Translations under genes and position numbers: made by a program
Shown here: piece after piece, positions 1-12,065 of the stretch
Numbering within the stretch: the stretch's first letter is position 1
Layout: each line of letters starts with the position of its first letter
DNA from: Saprospiraceae bacterium
Lineage (GTDB): Bacteria; Bacteroidota; Bacteroidia; Chitinophagales; Saprospiraceae
Direction: 5' to 3'
DNA: 64,000 bases
Assembly: GCA_016722295.1 (NCBI GenBank)
Contig: JADKGL010000001.1
Span: forward strand, 1 to 64,000
The notes under the pieces: generated by a model
Databases searched by the model: none
What the model was told of the DNA's origin: nothing
Seen by the model: only the letters and a program-made list of their open reading frames with translations

Positions 1-264
1 TTGCATTTCTGAAAGTGTTGGATTTATCGACAATACTGGTGATAGGTAGCTTTAAAATAACTTTTCTGATCTTAATTCTATCCATTCGCCGATATTCACG
101 GGTTCATTTGATGTAAGTAGAAATCTGATCACATTTCAGAAGGCATATTTTGCTGACCAGGATAAAGTTTAAAAACTTCAGCATTCTACTTTATTTTTAA
201 AGTATTACAGCATCCTACCGAAAAAGAAAGAGGCCAAAATGCCAAGAAACCAGTACTTATTTGT

Positions 265-2913
265 TTGTTCCACTACTATTTTTTTACAATATCTTGTGAT
301 CAACCTCAAAGAAAGTCAGTACTAGTCCTGGACCAATGCCATCCATTGAAATTAAATTATTTGATCTTGATATCACTCCAGATTTCAAATTCCACTAACA
401 TAATTAAATGAAGTATAATTAGCTGATTAACATATTGAGGTAATTCAATCTGAACAGACTGATTGGCAGTTGATGGATTTGGATATATTTGAAATTGATC
501 TTCAGTTAACTTGTTGTCATTTATACCAATTGGTTACAGAATAATTCACATCAATTCCCAAAATCCTCGTCCATGAGTTGAAGCATATAATTTTTAATGA
601 AGTAGTTTATATCCAAATCCTTATACAGTTGCATTCAGGAAACAATTTCCAATTTTAGTCCACTTCTTTGCGAGTTTTCAGTTTTTCTCGAATAAGATAT
701 GCACTCCAACATTTGTAGCAACATAAATTATTTCTATTAAAGCTTGCCGTACCAACAACTTGGTTTAAGAACTTTTCTATAATAAACTTAGAGCAAATCA
801 AAGTAATATTAATTAAGTATTTTCATTATCTGTAGATTTAAAAACTTTATTTCCTGCGTTTAACCCTGATACCGTACCATATATTACCGTATTATTTGTT
901 GAAGCAAGACAAATAGAATTAAAATTAGAAGTAATCCCTGTCGGTTTAACGATATCCGTTATATTAGAAAAAGTTCCAGTAACTGTATCATATCTTGCTA
1001 ACTTTTGGCCATTTTTCCTATTACTGCAATTTATCTCCATATTGATCTGACTTCATCAGTTGGCCTACATACACCAATTCCCCACCGATAACATCTTGCG
1101 GAAAGTTTTGACCTGCATCTTTTGAATATTTTACCGTTGTCCATGTGTCATAAAAACATGGTTAGGATTTTGATTGTGAATGGTTACCTCACAAACAAAA
1201 GGTGCAGTACTTTCATTGGAAGCAATAACCTGAGTTTGGTCTTTATAATCAGCTAGATAGGCCGAACTCGTCCTATCCAACGATCCATGTGTTCCTCCGA
1301 TAAAACGGATTAAAGGATTGCGATGATTTATTCCCGCTGCTGTTCCATCACCAGCAAGTACGGCTACCCAGTTTTGAATTTTTTTGTTGTAGGTGATTTT
1401 GAAAAACCATCATTGTCTTGTAAACCTAAAAGGAAGTTCTCATTATTCATATCTGAGTTGTATATTGCTCCATGGTATATTTGACTAATAATTAAATTCC
1501 CTGTAATGTCTGTGTGACCGAAAGGCTGTGTACTTATATTTATCATCCAGCTCCTCAAGCCATGTCCAACCAAAACAGTGTTATCATCCATCATGAGCTC
1601 CAGCGAGTGATAATTACAAATTGTACATACGTTTCCCCACTCGTTGGACTATTGTATGCATCCATTTTTTTTGCCCATGTTGCACCTCCATTATTAGTGT
1701 AATAGCCATCTACGCCAAGAACTATAATTTTGTTTATATCATTTGGATTTACTGCAAGTACAACGTTGTATACACCTTGTGGATTATAGTCTGATATTGT
1801 GCCTCCAACCTTTGTTGGAACTAATTTATTTGCTTCTGTTGCAGCATTTATTTGAGCAATACTAGCTTTATAAAGCACAGGTGCATTTTTCTTTGCAGCC
1901 AAAAAATAAACATCATTGCCAACTACAGTAGGATTAAATCTAAGAGAAATATTACTTTCACCTTCATTATTACTGTATATCATTACAAAATTTGCACCGT
2001 TATCAGTACTTCTGAATATATTACCAAAAATATCTGAAATCAAAATAAAGTCATTTGTATATATTATATCTAATCCACCCTGAATATCGGTTCCTTTTGT
2101 GTGTGTAGCCCATGCATCAGAAGTATAATACACATCTTGTTGCAGTACTGCTACCATTTTGGGTCAGGATTATTGGGTTTCTTTACCCAAATTTGGGTAT
2201 TTATCAATACGGGCGTCAAACTAGACTTGTTGCTCCAGCCTTCACCGCAATCAATGACTTCAATGCCAATACTTAAAGAAGCATCCTTATGCCTGTCACC
2301 TGTTACAGCATATATTTTCATTGGATCATTTGGATTGACTCTAATATCACTAATACCTAACAAAGCGATCCCATCTGTTTTCGGCACCCAATTAACGCCA
2401 TTGTCTGTAGTCTTCCAGATACCACCTTGCGGTGTACCTGCGATATAAGTAGTAGGACCTAATTTTCTGATAACATTCACTCTTCCCATTCCTGGAAAGG
2501 CTGTATATCCATGTGCATCTACTCTAGTTGTAGGTCCAATTTGTCTCCAATTCTTTTCATTTAATACACTGCTTTCACTATTTAAGTTAGGTAAAGCTGA
2601 ATTAGGCTTCAATTGAAGCAAATCTAAATCAAGGCAGTGAGTAGGAATACTCCCATCTTGATTTACATAATCCTTCCAGTAATATTGCCAACGACCAAAT
2701 TGTTTAATTTCTTTGTCAATTGCTTTTTTTTCAGAAGGCGTTATCGCTTTTAATTTTTCAATCGCCAATTCTTTTTGTACATTCTCAGAAATTTTATAAA
2801 AATTTCTTTCTTCGGCTGTATTAAATCTGGCTTTTTGGTATTCGCTTTGAGCTATAAGATGATATGCCGCAAAGTTAAATAGCATTAGAAAAATAATGTA
2901 AATCCTTTTTCAT
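265..2913 (-). CDS. Secreted Asp-box (BNR/sortilin-like) propeller protein with T9SS tail, copy A, frameshifted
   Basis: This is the distal copy of three tandem paralogues. The ATG at 2913 opens a signal peptide that reads MKKGFTLFFLMLFNFAAYHLIAQ once one A is added at 2906-2910 and one T-run base at 2889-2893. A long frame then runs from about 2885 to 2151. It holds the conserved N-terminal region (KFGRWQYYWKDYVNQDGS-like) and Asp-box motifs such as TTDNGVNW. Further pieces lie at 2157-1591, 1594-1364 and 1040-813. The C-terminus near 520-265 carries the sorting-domain signature QIYPNPS...QSVQIEL and ends IVKKIVVE if one A is restored at 279-285. Such proteins are known to be exported by the T9SS and exposed at or released from the cell surface; the ligand is unknown. 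The frames are broken, but the breaks look like sequencing errors. Confidence 0.75.
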
Positions 2914-3466
2914 AAGATGATTAATTAAATGGATTAAATAAATTTTTTATATTACAAAACTACTGGTTATATTTCATGCAGAAAATAGTTTATATATAGC
3001 TAGGATTATCAAATTAAAATAATATTATTATGCAATGATCTAAAATGAATTTTTACATTTTTGGTGTAGAAATTTCAAACTTGTAATTTACAAAAAATGA
3101 GATTCCAACTAATATTAATAATTTTTTGAATAATCTTGAGTACTTGTAATTAAAGTTATCTATAAGATCAATTTTAAGAATTCTACTAAAAAATAGGTTT
3201 GTCCTCGTAAATTTACACTTATTTTTAACATAAATGACCATTCAATTTTCACCAAGCAAATGATATAAAAATTCTTTCTACAACCATGTATTCCTATAAG
3301 TATTTGACAAGATTCACAGTTCAATTTGAAGTTTAAGAAAATTCCTTGTAAATTTTAAAAGGAAAAATTAGGGTGACCCAAATAAACTATAAATATATCA
3401 ACATCGCAATTCTTGAAGTTTTTAGACTGTATTAAAACAAAAATATCATTAAATGATAAAAAAATA
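2914..3466. other. Spacer between copies A and B, homologous to the B-C spacer
   Basis: No convincing gene. The spacer shares several blocks with 6153-6676, including tagctaggattatc (near 2998 and 6238) and aaatgacca.. near 3232 and 6469. A short minus-strand frame at 3241-3053 (MVIYVKNKCKF...) has a partner with the same first residues in the other spacer, but the two diverge quickly. I read this as duplicated noncoding DNA, probably holding the upstream region of copy A (minus strand) and the downstream region of copy B. Confidence 0.5.
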
Positions 3467-6152
3467 TCAACTCCTGTTTACCACTAATTTTTACAATATC
3501 TTCACATGATCAACTTCAAAGGAGAAAGTAAATATAAAACCTGGATACCATACCATCCGGTGAAATTAAATTATTTGATCTTGATATCACTCCAGTTTTC
3601 AAATTTCCACCAACATAATTAAATAAAGCATAATTAGCTTGATTAACATATTCAGGTAATTCAATCTGAACAGACTGATTTGTAGTTGATGGATTTGGAT
3701 ATATTTGAAATTGATCTTCAGTTAACTTGTTGTCATTTATACCAGTTGAATTTACAGAATAAGTTGCATCAATTCCCAAAATCCTCTTCCGTGAGTTGAA
3801 GCATATAATTTTAATGAAGTATAGTTGATATCCAAATCGTATACTGTTACATTAGGAAACAATTTTCCAACTTTCACCCACTTCTTCGAATTTTCTGTTT
3901 CTCGAATAAGACCATATACACCTACATTAGTAGCAACATAAATAATTTCCTCAAAGCTTCCAGTTCCTGTTACCTGATTCAGTACTTTTCTAACATTGGT
4001 AAATCGAGTAATATTGGTCCAAATCAGATCCATTATCAGTAGATTTATATACCTTATTTCCTACATCCAATCCTGGAATCGTAGCATACATGATCATACT
4101 ATTTGTTGAGGCCAGACAAATTGAATTAAAATTAACAGTAATGCCTGTAGGTTTAACGATATCAGTTACATTAGAAAATGCTCCCAGTAACTGTCATATT
4201 TTGCTAATTTCTGACCATTCGTTCCAATCACTGCTATGCGATCACCATATTGATCAATTTCTGCTGTTGGCCCTACTCTTAATTCTTGACCTACATCTTG
4301 AAATGTTAGACCTGCATCTTTTGAATATTTTAATTCTCCATGGCCTGCAAAAACATGGTTGGGATTTTGATCATGAATTACTACCTCACCAAACTGAAGG
4401 AGCAGTGCTGTGATCGAGAGAATGGCAAGAGTATGATCATTATAATTTTTAAAATAAGCAGTAGTGGATTTCTATATAACGCTCCATTAGTTCCCGCCCA
4501 TAAAACAGATTAATGGATCACGATGATTTATTCCAGCTGCAGTTCCATCACCCAGCAGCCACCGCAACCCCAATTTTCCAGATTTGGTGCTTGGTGATTT
4601 TGAAAACCCATCATTGTCTTGCCAAACCTAATAAAAGTTTTCGTTATTCATATCCGAATTATAAATTGCACCATTATAAATCTGGCCCAATAATCATATT
4701 CCCTGTGTATTATGTCGAAGTATGCCTAAAAGGTTGAGTATTTACATTGACGATACTAACCCCTCCATCATGTCCAATTAAAACTGTAGTATCATCCGTG
4801 AACTCAACCCAAAGTGATGATCAGGAGTGAACATAAGTTTCACTCCCTTGTTTTACTATTATAAGCACATCCATTTTTTAGCCCATGTGGCAGCTCCATC
4901 TGTAGAATAATAACCATCTACTCCTAAGACTATTATTTTGTTTGGCGCCAATGGATTTTATTACAAAAACAACATTATAAATACCTTGGGGATTATAGTC
5001 AGGTATAGTTCCACCACACTTTTATTGCAACTAATTTATTTCTTCTGTTGCAGCCATTATTTGAGCTATTAACACTTTATAAAGAGTTAGTCCATTCTTC
5101 TTTTAAGCTAAGAAATAAACTTCATTTCCAACAACTGAAAATGGGTTAAATCATAAAACGATATTGCCTTTTCTCCTTCATTATTATCATAAATTTGTAC
5201 AAAATTTGCACCATTATCTGTGCTCTGTATCCCTCCAAAAGAAATATCCCTGATATTAAAAAATAGTTCAGTAGTATACAATACATCTAATCCACCTTGA
5301 ATATTGGGGCCTTTTATATGTTACCCAAAAAAAAAAAAGCATCTGTGGTATAATATACATCTCTTTGTATGACAGCCAACGTGTAGTTGGGATTGTTCAA
5401 ATTTACGCCTAGATTAGAAATTGCTTTGTTTGAATTCTGGTTTTACCCATAAACATGATTATCCCATGTCTCTCCTCCATCAGGTGATTTTATAGTTAAA
5501 ATACAGAGAGCAGTATGCTTCTCTCTATCACCTGTAACAGCATACATTTTCATAGGATCATTTGGATTGACACAAAATATCACTAATACCTAACAAAGCA
5601 ATCCCATCTGTCTTCCGTAACCAATTAGTTCCATTGTCAGTAGTCTTCCAAGTTCCACCTTGAGGTGTTCCTGCTATATGTAAGTAGTAGGACCCAATTT
5701 TCTAATTACATTCACTCTTCCCATTTTCCTGGAAAGTCTGTATATTCATGAGCATCAACTCTTGATAACCAGGCTCAACTTGCTTCCAGTTCTTTTCCTT
5801 ATTCCAGCACATTACTTTCAGTTTTGTAAGTTAGGTAAAAGAAATTAGGCTTCAGCCCAAGCAAATCCAAATCAAGGCAATGGTAGGAAGACACCATCTT
5901 GATTACAAAATCTTTCCAGTAATATTGCCATCGACCAAATTGTTTAATTTCCTTTTCAATTGATTTTTTCTGACAGGGTTACCGCTTTTAATTTTCAATG
6001 ACCAAAGCTTTTTGCACATTTCCAGAAATTTTATGAGAATTTCTTTCTTCAACAGTAATAAATCCTGGCTTGTTGGTATTCACTTTGTACTTTAAAACTT
6101 GATATGCCGCAAAGCTGAATAGCATCATCAAAATAATGTAAATCTTTTTCAT
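3467..6152 (-). pseudogene. Secreted Asp-box propeller protein, copy B, heavily disrupted
   Basis: This is the middle paralogue. The ATG at 6152 starts MKKIYIILMMLFSFAAYQV. Homology to copies A and C can be followed in all three minus-strand frames down to the sorting domain near 3779-3516 (QIYPNPSTTNQSVQIEL), but no frame exceeds about 95 codons. Unlike copies A and C, the differences include many insertions of bases other than A/T, doubled bases, and an A12 run near 5326. The copy is either a decaying pseudogene or a badly assembled middle repeat unit where reads could not be placed uniquely. The conserved layout and C-terminus suggest that an intact gene may exist in the organism. Confidence 0.65.
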
Positions 6153-6676
6153 ATGTAATAAATAAGTTGGTTAAATAAGTTTATTTCAATACCAAAATTA
6201 TGGCTACTAAGGTAAGGAAATAAAATGATTATAACATAGCTAGGATTATCTAATCCTGTTATATTATCAATGCAAAATATCCAAAATAATACATATTAAT
6301 TGACACACTAATTTTGAATATTCGATATAGTTTCATACTAAAATCCCAACTAATATTGATCATTTCAAATGACTTAAGTGTAACATGATTAAAATTTTTT
6401 GGAAATCGATTTTGATGCTTCTGGCAAGATGGATTTATTTCAATAAATTTGCAATTATTTTTGACATAAATGACCATCCAAGTTTTACCATATAAATGAG
6501 ATTGAAGTACATTCAAAATATTCGAGTTCAATTTATAGTTTACTTATTCCCCTTGTGAAATTTAGAAAGAGGGTGACTTATCATAAACTATAAACATATA
6601 AACTTCACAATTCAAAAGTTTAAGAAATCTTTAAAACTAAAATAGCATTAAATGAAAAAAGAAAAATCTAAAAATT
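6153..6676. other. Spacer between copies B and C, homologous to the A-B spacer
   Basis: No supported gene. A 90-codon minus-strand frame at 6531-6259 shares only MVIYVKN.CKF with the equivalent frame in the other spacer and is probably chance. The nucleotide similarity to 2914-3466 marks it as part of the tandem duplication unit. Confidence 0.5.
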
Positions 6677-9362
6677 CTATTCTACCACAATTTTTTTACA
6701 ATACTTAATTTGTATCAACCTCCAATGACATTAAAGAAAGACCAGGTGCAATGCCATTCAACGATATTACATTTTCTGATCTTGTTAAATTTCCTGACTT
6801 CAAAATTCCACCTACATAATTATATAAAGTATACTTTGCTTCGTTAACATTTTGAGGTAATTCAATCTGAACAGACTGATTTGCAGATGATGGATTTGGA
6901 TAAACTTGAAAGTGATCTTCAGTTATTTTATTGTCATTTATTCCAGTTGAATTTACCGAATAATTCACATCCAACTCCACAAACCACGTCCAAAAGTTGA
7001 AGCATACAATTTTAATGATGAATAATTAATATCCAAATCATTCACTGCTACATTGGGCAGCATTTTTCCAACTTTTATCCACTTCTTTCGAGTTTTCAGT
7101 TTCGCGAATGAGAGCATATACGCCAAGATTAGTAGCTACGTAGATAATTTCTTCAAAACTTCCTATCCCTGCTACTTGATTCAAAATTTTTCTTACACTA
7201 ACATTGGGTAAATCAAAAGTAATATTAGTCCAAGTAAGCCCATTGTCTGTAGATTTAAATACCTTTTTTGTTGAATCTAATCCAGGAACCGAAGCATATA
7301 TTACCTTGTTATTTGTTGAAGCAAGACAAACAGAATTAAAATTTACAGTGATGCCTGTAGAGCCATATATCGTTTAAATCAGTAAAAGCTTTAAATGGGT
7401 CTATTGTAGCTGAGGTATCATATTTTACCAATTTTTGAGCCTTACCTTTTGTATCACAGCAATGCGATCCGCATACTGATCAGATTTCATCTAAAGCCAC
7501 AAAATAATTCCATATAAATGGTGCATTATAAAAAGTCTTTCCAGTATCAAAAGAAAATTTTAATTCATTTTGGCTTGCAAAAACAACATTAGGTTTCTGA
7601 TCATGAATGATTACTTCGCAAACAAATGGGGAATTTTTTGGATCTGAACCTATTACTTCATTTCCGTCTTTATAATCAGCTAAATAAGCCGTATTTGTCC
7701 TATGCAATGCTCCATGAATTCCACCCATAAAACGAATTAGTGGATCACGATGATTAATACCTGCAGCGGTTCCATCACTTCCTAGTGCGGCTACCCATTC
7801 TCCGCCTTTAGTAGAAGGTGATTTTGAAAATCCGCCATTGTCTTGTGTCCCCAAAAGCAAGTTCTCATTATTCTTATCCGCATTATATATTGCTGACGAT
7901 AAATCTGACTAATGATCATATTTCCTGTAATGTCTGTATGTCCGAAAGGATCAGCTTTTGTGTTTATTAAACTGACACCACCGTCGTGACCAACCAAAAC
8001 TGTGGTATCGTCGATGAATTCAGCAAAGTGATGATCTGAGTGAACATAAGTTTGGCGACTTTTATAAGTAGTAAAGACATCCATTTTTTTAGCCCATGTT
8101 GCAGCTCCATCACTTGAATAATAGCCTTCCTCTCCAAGCGCCATAATTTTATTTATATTGTTTGGATTTACAGCAAGCACAACACAATATACATCTTTTG
8201 GATTAAAGTCAGGAATTGTAGCACCAAGCTTTACTGGGCTTAATGGCAATTCTTGCGTTGCAAAAAGTATTTGAGAGGCACTTGCCTTATATAAAATCGC
8301 ACCATTTTTCTTACCTGCTAAAAAATAAACATCTTTACCATAAAATGAATCCTGCTTACCAACTAGTATTGGATTAAATCTAAGTGCAATACCCCAAACT
8401 GGCCTTCAGCATTCAAATAAATTCGTTCAAAAGTTGCTCCATTATCTGTACTTCTAAATATGGATCCTTTTCATCCGATATTATTATAAAATCGTTAGTA
8501 TATAAAACATCTAATCCTCCTTCCATATAAATTCCCTTTGTATATGTGTTCCAAGCATCGGTCGTATAATAAACATAATTTTGCACTACCGCAATCATGT
8601 GATTAGGATTATTTGGTTTTATCCCAATATTGGAGTTTGATTTGTCTAATTCAGGAGTTAAAACTAAGCTTGTAGTACTCCATGTATCTCCTCCATCTGT
8701 TGACTTTATGATTCCAATACTTTGAGAAGAAATCATATTTCTATCACCAGTTATGGCATACATTTTCATTGAATCATTGGGATTCATTCGTATATCACCA
8801 ATACTCATAAAAGCTATCCCGTCTGTTTTCGGCACCCAATTAACCCCATTATCTACAGTTTTCCAAATACCACCTTGAGGTGTACCAGCTATATAAGTGG
8901 AAGGACCAATTTTTCTCACTACATTCACTCTTCCCATTCCTGGATAAGTTACATGTCCATTAGATTTACTCTCTTTGTTGGTCCAACTTGCTTCCAGTTC
9001 TTTTCATTTAACACATTACTTTCATTTTGTAAAGTAGGTAAAGGTGAATTAGGTTTCAACTGAAGTAAATCGATATCTAGACATTGAGTAGGAAGACTAC
9101 CATCTTGATTGACAAAATCTTTCCAAAAATATTGCCATCTGCCAAATTTTATAAGTTCATTCTCGTTTGATTTTTTCTCAGAAGGTGTTGTTGCTTTTAA
9201 TCTTTCCTCCCACAGAACTTTTTTTACATTCTCAGAAATTTTATAAAAATTTTTTTCTTCTACAGTATTAAATCTAGTCTTTTGGTATTCGCTTTGAGCA
9301 AAAAGTTGATATGCGACCAGATTAAATAGCATCATAAAAAATAATGCAAATCCTTTTTTCAT
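6677..9362 (-). CDS. Secreted Asp-box (BNR/sortilin-like) propeller protein with T9SS tail, copy C, frameshifted
   Basis: This is the promoter-proximal copy and the best preserved at its start. The ATG at 9362 gives the signal peptide MKKGFALFFMMLFNLVAYQLFAQ. Fragments follow at 9362-8949, 8937-8413 (GGIWKTVDNG and STDGGDTW Asp-boxes), 8249-7791, 7860-7480 and 6980-6705 (QVYPNPSSANQSVQIEL sorting domain). The break near 8945 is repaired by one added base, joining ...RVN to NGHVTYPGMGRVNV. The end reads IVKKIVVE followed by TAG at 6677 when one A is added to the seven-base run at 6691-6697. The role is presumably that of a cell-surface or secreted propeller, possibly binding or glycosidase-like. 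The catalytic function cannot be read from the motifs. Confidence 0.75.
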
Positions 9363-9436
9363 AAATAATAAATAAGTCGTTTAAGTAAATTGAATTCAAT
9401 ACAAAATTAGGGCTACTAGAAGTAAAATAAAATAGT

Positions 9437-9483
9437 TATATGTAATTACATATAGATTAATTTTACATATATAAATATATGTA
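9437..9483. promoter_or_regulatory. Two palindromes upstream of propeller copy C
   Basis: A perfect 18-bp palindrome, TATATGTAATTACATATA, lies at 9437-9454. A second palindrome with 9-bp arms (TACATATAT / ATATATGTA, 2-bp gap) lies at 9464-9483. They sit between the end of the sensor kinase gene (9535) and the start of copy C (9362), the place for an operator or promoter region. AT-richness makes some palindromes likely by chance. Confidence 0.4.
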
Positions 9484-9534
9484 TATTAAATACTTAAGCA
9501 AGTTATAGCTAATATTAACCAAATAAACGACAGG

Positions 9535-11143
9535 TTAATTAATGGAGATCTCTACGCTTACCCCGACAGGCATATTTATGAAAGCAAATGAAATGTTCGT
9601 GTCCTTCAACATTTGATTTATTAGATACAAACCGAGACCAGTGCCGCGTTCACCATGTGTTCCTTCTTTAGATTCCAATGCTACATTACCAATATCCGAC
9701 AATACTTCCTTTGATACACCAGTTCCATTATCTTGAATGTAAATTGATTTTTTGTCAAAAGAAATATTGATCTCTCCATTCAAAAAACTATACTTTATTG
9801 CATTGATAATCAAATTTGTCAACAAACTCTCCAGTACAGCAGCAGAAATTTTCAATTGGCTCTCAATTTTAATAGTTTCATCAACTACAACTTTCAATTT
9901 TTTCTCATTGATTTTTACAAATAATTTTTCGACAATTGAATTCAAAATGCGAACCACATCAGGATGAGTTAATGTTTCAGGTTTCTCTTCTTGAATCAAA
10001 GCAATCATATTCTTCAAAATCGATTTTGTCAAACTCAATTGATTATTTATTTGTGTTGCCAAATCTCTTGGGGAACTAATGTCTAATTTAATTTTTTCAG
10101 TAAGTATCTGAGCACTTAATAAGGGTTCCTTTATATCATGAGATAAAATTTGGATCAAATTTTGACGCAAAGCATTTTGTTTAGTTAGTTTTCTTTTTGT
10201 AGCCTTAGTTTACGTCCAATAAAAAATAATATTAATGCAATGAGGCTTGTCGCAATAATTGCTATTGTATAAAGGCTATGAATAAATCTTTGTTTTGATG
10301 CAATTTTTTCATTGACCTCTGCATTATACTTAAGTTCTAAATTAGCTAAATTCAAGGCATACTGCTCACGATTATAGACTGATGTTAATGTATCTAGACT
10401 TTTCCTCACTCGAACACTGGCTTTAAATGAATCCAAATCAATATATGCTGCTTCTAGCATCTCATAAGTATAGATTTTATATTTTATAATATTACATGAA
10501 TCTGCTATATGAATTGCCTTATTGGCATACTCCTTAACTCTCTTTACATCCTTCAACTTTGCATAAAGCTGAATACATTTTACATAAATGTTAGGCAAGT
10601 TGCATGGTTCTGTCTCTTTCATTATATCAATTGCCGAAAGGTAAAGTGACTCAGCTTTTTTATTATCATCATTAATATATTTTAAATAGGCTTGCTGCAT
10701 TATTAAGGAAGCTTTATCGCTTGGACTAATGAATTTATACTGCGTTGCAGCCAACTTGTTCATGATACTATCAGCAGCGTCATATTTTGAATATCAAAAA
10801 ACACATATGCCATCTCACACTGAAAGATCGTATTGAAAAATTCGGTATGCTTTGTTCGATTACCTTCATCCTTTGCCTTTTCTAGAAACTCAATTACTTT
10901 AGGATAATCAAAAAGTCTTTTATAGGTAAATGATAGAAAAAGGTAATGGTAAAACTTATCCTCTGGGGTCAATGCAGGGTTTTTTATACCTTCAAAGAGT
11001 ATCTGTTGAGATTTTTCATACTCAAATTTATTATTTAAAGAATAGATTTGTTTTTCTAATTTTTGAATTTCAAGACTTGGACTTTGTCCAAAGCATTTAA
11101 AAACTACAACTAAAAAAAATAAAAGGTTCTGAGGTTTTTGCAT
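9535..11143 (-). CDS. TPR-containing membrane sensor histidine kinase (two frameshifts)
   Basis: Read as one gene after adding one A at each of two runs (plus-strand T runs 10785-10788 and 10189-10192). It then has an N-terminal signal or membrane segment (LLFFLVVVFKCFGQ), a helical TPR-like periplasmic region, a transmembrane helix (SLYTIAIIATSLIALILFF), a HisKA box (ILSHDIKEPL, His at about 10140) and an HATPase domain with N-box NLIINAIKYS, G1 DNGTGV and G2 GTGLGL. It autophosphorylates on the His and should pass phosphate to the regulator encoded 15 bp upstream. The single-A pattern of both breaks suggests sequencing error, so the gene is probably intact. Related enzymes are TPR-type kinases of Bacteroidota; the signal is unknown. 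Confidence 0.85.
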
Positions 11144-11158
11144 TTGTATAAAAAGAAA

Positions 11159-11755
11159 TCAAACCGAAATATAGCCCATTTTACATAATTTCAATACTAA
11201 TTCTGTTGAATTCGCACAAGAAAATTTCTCTAGTAGATGATTTTTTTGGTTATTGATTGTATGAACAGAATTATTCGTCAAGGTAGCAATTTCTTTTGAA
11301 GCTAATCCTTGAGACAAATATTTACCAATCAATATTTCCTTACTGGTGAGAACAGGAGGGGCAGTTGAATGCTTATGTTTCACCTTGGCTTCATGCATTA
11401 CATTAGTAATGACTTGATACAGTTCTTCAATAGGTTCATTTTTATTTACAAATGCTGATACACCATAATTATATAAATAATCAATAATTGTTTTATCACT
11501 AATTTGACTAAAAGCAATAACTTTGGTGCAGGGCTCCATTCGTTGGATGGACTCAAATAATTCCAATCCAACCTCCTCTCCTGTAAGCACATCTGCAATC
11601 AGAATGTCAACAGGTTGAAGTTGAATTCTCCTCAATGTCTCTTCAATAGTATTAGTTGTCCAAACAAACTCAATATCTTCAAATTTCTTTAAAGACTCTT
11701 TAAGCCAATTCGTTACCAATTTTAAATCATCGAATACTCCAATTTTTATCTTCAT
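11159..11755 (-). CDS. NarL/LuxR-type response regulator
   Basis: A 198-residue protein with an N-terminal receiver domain: acidic pair D9-D10, phospho-acceptor D55 in ILIADVLTG, and a conserved Lys in VNKNEP. The C-terminal LuxR-type helix-turn-helix is at about residues 135-195 (LTSKEILIGKYLSQGLASKEIA). It is the first gene of a two-gene unit; the sensor kinase follows 15 bp downstream on the same strand. Phosphorylation by that kinase should switch DNA binding. The nearest downstream targets on the same strand are the tandem propeller genes; regulation of those genes is inference from position only. Confidence 0.9.
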   Translation of the reverse strand: MKIKIGVFDDLKLVTNWLKESLKKFEDIEFVWTTNTIEETLRRIQLQPVDILIADVLTGEEVGLELFESIQRMEPCTKVIAFSQISDKTIIDYLYNYGVSAFVNKNEPIEELYQVITNVMHEAKVKHKHSTAPPVLTSKEILIGKYLSQGLASKEIATLTNNSVHTINNQKNHLLEKFSCANSTELVLKLCKMGYISV

Positions 11756-12065
11756 AACAATTCAATTAATAATAATCCCTACTTATTAAATAATCAATTG
11801 TTGCATTCATTCAATCGCCATATAAAACACTAAATTTACCAAAATATCAAACGCCTTTTAAACTTATGTCTTATAACATTCAAACATAGCGAAAACTTGA
11901 AAATCCTGCAAATAATTATAGTTATTTTTCATATTAATAGTTATAAATAACTATCTAAGTCTCCGATAGAGTATTTTATTAAAGAAAATCTTAGCGTTTC
12001 TAACCATAGGATTGATCAGATTTCAACAGAACATCAAGCGGCAGAATAGCTAAATTTTTATACCA
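11756..12065. promoter_or_regulatory. Intergenic region with 10-bp inverted repeat, upstream of the response regulator
   Basis: About 310 bp without a gene. It contains an inverted repeat ATAGTTATTT (11918-11927) / AAATAACTAT (11945-11954). It lies upstream of the response-regulator gene and downstream of the MutS-like gene, both on the minus strand, so it could serve as an operator for the regulator or as a terminator for the MutS-like gene. No clear TAnnTTTG box was found. Confidence 0.35.

Larger units (their letters stand above)
265..9362. repeat. Three-unit tandem gene duplication, about 3.2 kb per unit
   Basis: Three head-to-tail units each contain one propeller gene plus a spacer of about 525-550 bp. 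The start codons lie at 2913, 6152 and 9362, giving periods of about 3240 and 3210 bp. Landmarks recur in the same order in all units: YPNPS sorting domain, TYVHSDHHF-like segment, GGIWKT.DNG Asp-box, GRWQYYWKD and the signal peptide. The spacers share blocks as well, so whole gene-plus-spacer units were duplicated. Confidence 0.85.

Noticed and set aside
1..85. Minus-strand frame entering the window (MDRIKIRKVILKLPITSIVD...)
   Set aside because: Only 28 codons are visible, with no recognisable family, and a second frame here looks equally coding-like.
2101..2448. Plus-strand frames inside the propeller array (also at 1514, 4090, 4513 and 8875)
   Set aside because: They are antisense shadows of the propeller genes and show no independent family features.
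265..9362. Reading the propeller array as a CRISPR or mobile element
   Set aside because: The repeat units are 3.2-kb genes with secretion signals; no transposase, short repeats or target-site duplications were seen.
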